A stretch of DNA of 18,352 nucleotides, taken from positions 1-18,352 of the forward strand of contig CAZUMR010000049.1 of NCBI GenBank assembly GCA_964622075.1, in the 5' to 3' direction. The position numbers were made by a program, and so were the translations under genes. The notes beneath the pieces were generated by a model, which saw only the letters and a list, made by a program, of their open reading frames with translations, was not told the origin of the DNA and made no database searches. Each line of letters starts with the position of its first letter. Position 1 is the first letter of the stretch. The DNA comes from WAPX01 sp964622075 (GTDB lineage Archaea; Halobacteriota; Archaeoglobi; Archaeoglobales; Archaeoglobaceae). Positions 13,637-18,352 of this stretch are shown one piece after another.

Positions 13637-14305
13637 ATGAGGGTTCTCGCATTTCAGCACTACCCAACAGAACCAATGGGGTATATAGAGAGCATTCTCG
13701 AAAGGGAGGGAATCGATTACGAGTACGTTAAGCTGTACGAGCAGGAGTGTCCGGATTTTGAAGAATTAAAGAAGTTCTCTCACCTCGTCTTCATGGGCGG
13801 GCCAATGGGTGTTTACGAGGAAGAGAAGTATCCATTCCTGAAAAAGGAGAAGGAGATAATAAGGAGGGCTTACAGAGAGGAAATTCCGGTAATAGGGTTC
13901 TGCCTTGGAGCACAGCTGATAGCAAGTGCACTGGGGAAGAGAGTTTATCCGTTCAAGAAAGAGCTTGGGTGGTTTGAAGTCGTAAAAACTGCTGATGACG
14001 TCGTTACGGAAAATTTGCCGGAAAAGATGACCGTATTCCAGTGGCACGGTGATACATTTGACCTTCCCGATGATGCTGTTTTACTTTACAGAGGACATGA
14101 AGTTCCAAATCAGGCATTTAGAGCTGGAAAGTGTGTAGCTCTACAATTTCACCTTGAGGTAACGGAAGAAATTGTCAGAACCTGGCTGAAGGATGAGGAA
14201 ATGAAAGAAGAGGACAAGAGAAAAATAATTGAGGATACGGAAAGGTACGTTAAAAAAGCAAACGAGCTGTGCGAGCTGCTCATAAAAAATTTCCTATCTC
14301 TATAA
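13637..14305 (+). CDS. Class I glutamine amidotransferase domain protein (GMP synthase-like)
   Basis: 222 aa stand-alone class I GATase. The nucleophile elbow is IGFCLGAQL (Cys89), and the partner residues are in LQFHLEVTEE (His172, Glu174), completing a Cys-His-Glu triad; the oxyanion region is VFMGGPMGVYEE (51-62). Such proteins hydrolyse glutamine to ammonia or act on related gamma-glutamyl compounds. HYPTEPMGYIESILE at the start and FQWHGDTFDLP in the middle place it with the GMP-synthase-like amidotransferase group, not with GuaA itself, as the synthase domain is lacking. ATG 13637 is used because MRVLAFQHYP is the usual start, with GGGTG 7 nt upstream; GTG 13628 is an alternative. Substrate is unknown. 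The C-terminus is a charged helical tail (about 187-222). Confidence 0.87.
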   Translation: MRVLAFQHYPTEPMGYIESILEREGIDYEYVKLYEQECPDFEELKKFSHLVFMGGPMGVYEEEKYPFLKKEKEIIRRAYREEIPVIGFCLGAQLIASALGKRVYPFKKELGWFEVVKTADDVVTENLPEKMTVFQWHGDTFDLPDDAVLLYRGHEVPNQAFRAGKCVALQFHLEVTEEIVRTWLKDEEMKEEDKRKIIEDTERYVKKANELCELLIKNFLSL

Positions 14306-14390
14306 ATTTTATCTTTACTTTATCTTTACTGTTTATCGAGGAAGGCCGGAAACCAAAAGACTCAAAACCATTTCGGCTACTCTGGAGAGC

Positions 14391-14969
14391 ATGGTTTTGA
14401 TGAGGGAAGAAGATCTGAGAAGAGAGGCTGTAAAACTCTCAGCGTACCTCATGGCCATTTCTGCAAGAACTGCTCCCAAGTCGAAAGGAGAGGATGACAT
14501 AGAGATTGTTTACGTTGATGGTGAGGAGAAGGACAGAATCGCTGAAGAGATGATAAAAATCGGAAAGGAGAAAGACATACAGGGTTTTGTGAGGGATGGG
14601 GAGAGTTTAAAGAAAAGTGAGGGAATACTGCTTGTTGGCGTTTTTGGAACTAAACCGATAAAACTGAACTGTGGGGCTTGTGGGATGAGCTGCGACGAGC
14701 TCGAAAAAGCTGAAAAAATTGAAGGAAAGGATTACAGAGGACCAAACTGTGCCTTCAAGCTTATAGACCTTGGAATCGCCATTGGTTCTGCCGTAAAACT
14801 TGCATCGGTGATAAACGTTGATAACAGAATAATGTACAGAATAGGCACAATAGCGAGAAAACTTGGATACGCAAAAGCAGATGTAGTGATGGGGATTCCT
14901 CTCGCATGCACAGGCAAAAACCCGTTCTTCGACAGAAAAGTTCAGACAAAGAAGGAGGGAGAAAAGTAG
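14391..14969 (+). CDS. DUF2148 ferredoxin-domain (putative Fe-S) protein
   Basis: 192 aa protein of the DUF2148 family, described as containing a ferredoxin domain; no biochemical role is known to me. The family hallmark is the cysteine set in LNCGACGMSCDELEKAE (Cys94, Cys97, Cys101) with Cys120 (RGPNCAFKLIDLGIAIGSAV) and Cys173 (MGIPLACTGKNPFFDR). An N-terminal helical part with AISARTAPKSKGEDDIE (23-39) is also typical. Start ATG 14391 has GGAGA 4 nt upstream; ATG 14400 is an alternative. It lies 85 nt after the amidotransferase on the same strand. The end of the gene abuts the AT-rich operon upstream region. Confidence 0.88.
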   Translation: MVLMREEDLRREAVKLSAYLMAISARTAPKSKGEDDIEIVYVDGEEKDRIAEEMIKIGKEKDIQGFVRDGESLKKSEGILLVGVFGTKPIKLNCGACGMSCDELEKAEKIEGKDYRGPNCAFKLIDLGIAIGSAVKLASVINVDNRIMYRIGTIARKLGYAKADVVMGIPLACTGKNPFFDRKVQTKKEGEK

Positions 14970-15080
14970 TTCGGTGTTTTAATAAATTTTACAAGTTTCT
15001 ATTCAATTCTTCGGAAAAAATTTAGTATCTTAGACTTTCTTCAGGTTATAATTGGCTCAGTAGAGTAATTGATTTTCTAT

Positions 15081-15097
15081 GTTCGGAAAATCCGAAC
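15081..15097. promoter_or_regulatory. Perfect 17-bp palindrome, putative operator of the protease operon
   Basis: GTTCGGAAAATCCGAAC has 7-bp perfect arms around AAA. Half-sites with the same TTCGG core occur at 14970-14974 and 15010-15018 (TTCGGAAAA). It lies 50 nt upstream of the first gene of the operon, between a TATA candidate (TTATAATT, 15046-15053) and another (TTTAAATTTAAAAA, about 15120-15133). The membrane-anchored winged-helix protein of the same operon is the obvious candidate to bind it. As RNA the arms could also form a hairpin. Confidence 0.65.
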
Positions 15098-15147
15098 GAA
15101 ATGTTAGCTTTTTGTAGAATTTAAATTTAAAAACTAGTGGTGATATA

Positions 15148-15915
15148 ATGAGGCTGACTGTGTGTGCAGCCCTAGGAATTTTGATACTGTTGCTAACAAC
15201 AAGCAATTCTAGCGCATACAAAGTTTGTGCAGAGTGGGTAAATGAATACCATGGCTACCAGAAAAATCTAAACAACAACGACGAAAACGCCCAAGGGTTT
15301 TACAACGAATTGAGTGGTGATTCCTACTGGAGTGGGGCTTTTATTTATGGTGATGATTTAGCATGGGAGAGTGACTGGAAAGACCCAAGTAAAGGAGGAC
15401 ACGATAACTCATTTGTAGACGATGCACATTTTGCATTCTTTTCTGGACATGGAAGCATGACTGGTTTTTATTTTGGCACAGAGCATGATGACCACAAATT
15501 GAGTAACAGCGATGCTCTCTGGGGAAACAAAAAGATGGACTGGATAGCAATCGACGCATGTGAGGTCTTGAGAGACGAGTGGTGGAGTCATGTAACATGG
15601 CGCTGGGGAGGTTCTTTCGAAGGGCTCCATTTAATTTGTGGATTTCATACAACTACACATGACGTAAAAAATAGGGGTAGCATATTCGCAAAGCGTATGG
15701 ATGGTACTTGGGCAGAATGGACTATAATACAGGCATGGATACAAGCAGCAAAGGATACAGAAGGTTCCGATACATACGTCGCAGCACTTGCAGCCGATGC
15801 AGATGGAAAAGAGAGCACCTACGATTGTTGGAACGATCATATATACGGACACGGTTCTCAAGTAAATCCTCCAGCCAATCCACCGTTCTGGTGGTATAGT
15901 AAATACCAGTGCTGA
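15148..15915 (+). CDS. Secreted caspase/gingipain-like protein (DUF6345-like)
   Basis: 255 aa. Residues 1-23 form a signal peptide (Arg, then Leu/Ile-rich core, then Ser-Asn-Ser-Ser-Ala), so the protein is probably exported. The mature part has DDAHFAFFSGHGSMTGFYFG (His101-Gly) and, 36 residues later, DWIAIDACEVL (Cys138), the His/Cys dyad arrangement of clan CD cysteine peptidases (caspases, gingipains), where each catalytic residue closes a beta strand. FFSGHG and the Trp-rich ending are features I associate with DUF6345. Peptidase activity is inferred. Many Trp, Asp and Gly residues and six Cys suggest a folded extracellular domain. Start ATG 15148 has GGTGAT at 4-nt spacing. It is the first gene of a tight same-strand run to 17840; the next gene's binding site overlaps its stop codon. 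Base composition is A/T-rich compared with the genes before 14970. Confidence 0.72.
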   Translation: MRLTVCAALGILILLLTTSNSSAYKVCAEWVNEYHGYQKNLNNNDENAQGFYNELSGDSYWSGAFIYGDDLAWESDWKDPSKGGHDNSFVDDAHFAFFSGHGSMTGFYFGTEHDDHKLSNSDALWGNKKMDWIAIDACEVLRDEWWSHVTWRWGGSFEGLHLICGFHTTTHDVKNRGSIFAKRMDGTWAEWTIIQAWIQAAKDTEGSDTYVAALAADADGKESTYDCWNDHIYGHGSQVNPPANPPFWWYSKYQC

Positions 15916-15925
15916 GGTGATAGTA

Positions 15926-16852
15926 ATGAGAAAAATTTTTATTATGTTAATTATTTCATCATTATTCACTGCTGGAATAATTGTACAAACAACTAAACAA
16001 CCAAATATAAAAATTCATCCACTTTCAATTAATAATATAAAGGGATTTCGTACAGTGTCTTTTGTTTTAAACACCACACTACCTAAAGTACCCAAAAAAA
16101 TGATGGTATACAAATGTGTCGAACCAAACGTTACGCCTGAATACGCATCAGTTATAGCAAAACGATTTGGTATGGATGGACAACCAAAAAAAGTATTTGG
16201 CGAATTTATTCTTACAGATGGCAACTATCACCTTGAAGTAAATACAAAATCTGGAAGAATCGCATACACCGACGCATCGAGATGGATGGTTGGAAATAAC
16301 ATAGATAAGCCATCAAATCTTCCATCCGATAAGAAAGCTATAGAAATAGCAATAAATTATTTAAGTAAAAAAGGATTGATGCCGGCTGATGCAACTCTCA
16401 GAAGTGTAACGCACCCAAAAGTTGTGGCAATGGATAAATACGGAAACACCATAGGAGTTGGATTTGAAGATGTGAAAATTTCATTCACACGCAAAATAAA
16501 TGGATTTCCAGTAGTTGGAGCTGGATCAAAGCTTGATGTAGAGATAGGGGGCAATGGAGATGTAATAAATGTCTATAAAGTGTGGAGAGACTACAGACCA
16601 TACAAGAAGTATTCAATCATCACACCGGAGCAAGCCTTAGAAAAGTTAAAGAAAACTGGAATATTTACAGGAATAAAAAGTGTTGATAAAGCAGAAATAG
16701 ACAAAATTTATCTGGGGTATTACGCAAAGTCAGCGAGTGAAAAACAAACGTACTTACAGCCAGTCTACGTTTTTGAAGGATACGCAAAAGGAGAAAATAG
16801 AATAGAGAAATTTAAGCAGTATATTCCAGCCATTCCAAGCCCGGAGGGGTAG
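15926..16852 (+). CDS. Secreted or membrane-anchored protein with PepSY/FTP-like repeats, possible trans prodomain
   Basis: 308 aa. An N-terminal hydrophobic stretch (4-20) is a signal peptide or anchor. The rest is soluble and extracytoplasmic. KAIEIAINYLSKKGLMP (137-153) followed by INGFPVVGAGSKLDVEIG (191-208), GDVINVYKVW (211-220) and TPEQALEKLKK (233-243) resembles the helix-strand pattern of PepSY/FTP propeptide domains that inhibit or chaperone secreted peptidases; bacterial DUF6345 proteins often carry a similar region, as far as I recall. No catalytic motif is seen. Start ATG 15926 is chosen because GAGGTGA, overlapping the stop of the preceding gene, lies 6 nt upstream; GTG 15917 is inside that site. 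It is translationally coupled to the caspase-like gene, so it is a likely partner. Family assignment is uncertain. Confidence 0.6.
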   Translation: MRKIFIMLIISSLFTAGIIVQTTKQPNIKIHPLSINNIKGFRTVSFVLNTTLPKVPKKMMVYKCVEPNVTPEYASVIAKRFGMDGQPKKVFGEFILTDGNYHLEVNTKSGRIAYTDASRWMVGNNIDKPSNLPSDKKAIEIAINYLSKKGLMPADATLRSVTHPKVVAMDKYGNTIGVGFEDVKISFTRKINGFPVVGAGSKLDVEIGGNGDVINVYKVWRDYRPYKKYSIITPEQALEKLKKTGIFTGIKSVDKAEIDKIYLGYYAKSASEKQTYLQPVYVFEGYAKGENRIEKFKQYIPAIPSPEG

Positions 16853-16855
16853 AAT

Positions 16856-17320
16856 ATGAAGAGACCTCTAATGTTTGTAATTGGTCTGGTACTCCTATCT
16901 TCCCTTTTTATTATTTTGTTCATACCCTTAAATGAGCCTCCAAAAATAGATAAAGGAATAGTAGTTCACGTAAACAGTAAATATTATAAAATTTTACCAA
17001 ATGAAGAGAAATATAAAAAACTATCAAAAGAGTGTATAAATATTTTAAAATCTATAAATGGTCAGTATAAGCTGGCAATAACAATAGATGAGCTAAATTC
17101 AATAAAAAGCCGAGAAAATTATGTTGAAATTGCTTTTCCTGAAAACACAACACTAACAACAAATTATACAATTATAAAACTGAAGGGAGCCATATTTATG
17201 TTGAGTGGAGAGTATAAGGGAAAAATTTTTACGTATAGAGGTAAAATAGTAGGCGTCTGGAGTTCCGATAGAAATTTTGATAAGCTGGAGAATATGGTAA
17301 AAATATACTACCAGCAATGA
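16856..17320 (+). CDS. Small membrane-anchored exported protein, unknown
   Basis: 154 aa; not recognised. A basic start (MKRP) and hydrophobic segment (about 5-25) form a signal anchor, after which about 128 residues face outside. That part is Lys/Asn/Ile-rich with the segments IVVHVNSKYYKILPNEEKY, YVEIAFPENTTL and FMLSGEYKGKIFTYRGKIVG, looking like a compact alpha/beta domain. ATG 16856 lies 3 nt after the previous stop with CGGAGGGG about 7 nt upstream, so it is cotranscribed and probably coupled. It may be the substrate, sensor or inhibitor in the same system as the caspase-like protein and the membrane-bound regulator. Nothing in the sequence decides between these. Confidence 0.6.
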   Translation: MKRPLMFVIGLVLLSSLFIILFIPLNEPPKIDKGIVVHVNSKYYKILPNEEKYKKLSKECINILKSINGQYKLAITIDELNSIKSRENYVEIAFPENTTLTTNYTIIKLKGAIFMLSGEYKGKIFTYRGKIVGVWSSDRNFDKLENMVKIYYQQ

Positions 17321-17330
17321 GGTAATTACA

Positions 17331-17840
17331 ATGCATAAAGAATTAGGAGACAACAAAAATGGAAAAATAGTACTTGACAGACAAGATCTCAAAGCGTTAT
17401 CATCAGATATAAGAATTGAGATTCTCAAAAAGCTTGATTCTGGCAGTAAAACACTTAGAAAATTGAGCAACGAGCTAAATCTTCCTAAATCAACAGTGCA
17501 TGAGAATCTTACCGTTCTCGTTAAGTCAGGTTTTATTGAGAAAAGAAACGAAGGTAGCAAATGGGCTCATTACGTGCTAACGAAAAAAGGAAAAAGTGTT
17601 CTTCACCCTCATGAAAAGGTAAAGATAATACTGCTTATCTCTTTTGGTATACTAAGCTGTACTGGAGGGATCATAGGAGTTTATCAGTTTATGCAGAGAA
17701 TACATTATAATGTAAAAGGTGAGATTTTTCATCCAGAATATCTAATTTTGTATATCATCCTTGTAGCGGCTGGAACTGTACTGTTGTATTCAGGTTTACG
17801 AAAAGGCTCAGTTAAAATTACAAAAAAGATGAGACATTGA
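17331..17840 (+). CDS. Membrane-anchored winged-helix transcriptional regulator (ArsR/MarR-like HTH plus two TM segments)
   Basis: 169 aa. The cytoplasmic N-terminal half is a winged HTH: ALSSDIRIEILKKLDSGSKT (22-41), recognition region LSNELNLPKSTVHENLTVLV (45-64), wing SGFIEKRNEGSKWAHYVLT (66-84). Two hydrophobic segments follow (about 98-119 and 138-155) with an 18-residue loop QRIHYNVKGEIFHPEY outside, then a basic cytoplasmic tail. The layout is that of a one-component regulator held in the membrane, able to report an external or membrane signal directly to DNA. GAGGT at the end of the preceding gene (overlapping its TGA) serves as binding site for ATG 17331. As last gene of the operon it is the natural candidate to control the palindrome at 15081-15097, perhaps after proteolysis or through contact with its exported partners (inference). 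Confidence 0.78.
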   Translation: MHKELGDNKNGKIVLDRQDLKALSSDIRIEILKKLDSGSKTLRKLSNELNLPKSTVHENLTVLVKSGFIEKRNEGSKWAHYVLTKKGKSVLHPHEKVKIILLISFGILSCTGGIIGVYQFMQRIHYNVKGEIFHPEYLILYIILVAAGTVLLYSGLRKGSVKITKKMRH

Positions 17841-18085
17841 TAACAATTGCAGACTTAGCAGTACTAGTTTGCTCAAAACACCAGAATCAGAAGTTTTACA
17901 AGCTCTTCTCTCCTTAAAGTATTCACACTTCTCCAAAGCGACATTCTGGAGTTTCCTACTCTCAACTAACCTCAAACTTCTTTGACAGCGTACCACCGAG
18001 TTCCGATTTCTCGATTTTGCTTTCTTTATTCCAGCCATATTTCCAGCCATCAATAACTTCTTCAGCGGGTAGGAGAATATTAAAT
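17841..18085. other. Gene-free stretch, possibly degenerate
   Basis: About 245 nt between convergent genes. Both strands contain stops in every frame at short intervals. A minus-strand frame reads LLPAEEVIDGWKYGWNKES and continues to SKKFEVS before a TGA, and a plus-strand frame reads PESEVLQALLSLKYSHFSK; either could be decayed coding DNA. No terminal inverted repeat or recognised transposase motif is seen. Confidence 0.35.
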
Positions 18086-18352
18086 TCAACTCCTTATACT
18101 AAGTTTTCTATTTAGATTTCGTATAAATTCTTCTGGATTTTCAGGAGCAATCAGGTAATTTTTATCAGCCTTAATTAATACAAAATCTCTTTTCCTCCTT
18201 GCGTAAATCCGGACATCACCTACTCCTGGCACACTAAACAGACCAAACCATCCAAATAGACCGCCTGAACCAAAAATTCTGATTGTTTTCCAGTTCAATT
18301 TCTCAAAAAATGAGACTTCTCTGATTTTGCTGTAGGGGATAGTAATTTTACC
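18086..18352 (-). CDS. Bacterial-type PH-domain protein, partial (C-terminal end)
   Basis: The minus-strand frame is open from the right edge to TGA at 18088-18086, giving 88 codons; the real start lies outside. The sequence IPYSKIREVSF (near the edge), RIFGSGGLFGWFGLFSVPGV, VRIYARRKRDFVLI and KNYLIAPENPEEFIRNL reads as a bacterial PH-like domain of the kind found in small prokaryotic membrane or membrane-associated proteins. Such proteins often have N-terminal membrane helices, which would fall beyond the window. Function is unknown. It is convergent with the membrane-anchored regulator at 17331-17840. Confidence 0.72.
   Translation of the reverse strand, partial: GKITIPYSKIREVSFFEKLNWKTIRIFGSGGLFGWFGLFSVPGVGDVRIYARRKRDFVLIKADKNYLIAPENPEEFIRNLNRKLSIRS

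Noticed and set aside
17808..18089. Minus-strand open frame of 93 codons after the PH-domain gene
   Set aside because: The TTG start has a purine-rich site directly abutting it with no spacing, the product is Arg/Lys/Ser-rich without motif, and it runs into the end of the regulator gene on the other strand.
1..18352. CRISPR array, rRNA genes, intact insertion sequence
   Set aside because: No regularly spaced repeats of 23-40 bp, no rRNA-like conserved blocks and no transposase with terminal inverted repeats were seen.

Overview
The window looks like a piece of an archaeal chromosome from the Archaeoglobales (an Archaeoglobus, Geoglobus or Ferroglobus relative). The evidence is a flap endonuclease whose sequence I recognise as very close to the Archaeoglobus fulgidus FEN-1, the archaeal-type ornithine cyclodeaminase, a hexulose-phosphate isomerase, an AhbC-type haem biosynthesis enzyme, a CCA-less tRNA-Arg, and TATA boxes about 26-29 nt upstream of several start codons, which suggests leaderless transcripts. 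Genus assignment is inference from memory of homologues.

Layout. 1-3586 (minus strand): the 5' part of a serine hydroxymethyltransferase gene running off the left edge, an archaeal ornithine cyclodeaminase, MoaB and FEN-1. 3739-6706: a CxxCxxCC-type metal-binding protein (plus), a crotonase-fold protein lacking both hydratase glutamates (minus), then 6-phospho-3-hexuloisomerase and a nicotinamidase-like hydrolase (plus). 6693-8281 (minus): an iron block with a DtxR/MntR-type repressor and FeoA, whose promoter carries two DtxR-like inverted repeats around the TATA box, followed by a polytopic membrane protein. 8282-11373: an AT-rich island with a broken PIN-toxin gene, a complete two-gene module (AAA/ABC-type ATPase plus a small PD-(D/E)xK-like protein) and a degenerate stretch, ending at tRNA-Arg(GCG). 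11589-14969: ordinary genes again (AhbC radical SAM enzyme, a paralogue of the membrane protein at 7679-8281, a class I glutamine amidotransferase, a DUF2148 Fe-S protein). 15148-17840: a second AT-rich block, a tight four-gene operon with a secreted caspase/gingipain-like protein, two further secreted or anchored proteins and a membrane-anchored winged-helix regulator, behind a perfect 7-3-7 palindrome. The right edge holds a partial PH-domain protein on the minus strand.

The two most interesting parts are the ATPase/nuclease pair at 8818-11013 (a candidate defence module beside a tRNA gene and toxin debris) and the exported-protease operon at 15148-17840 (a candidate proteolytic surface-signalling system with its own membrane-bound transcription factor). 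Both functions are inferred from motifs and context only.
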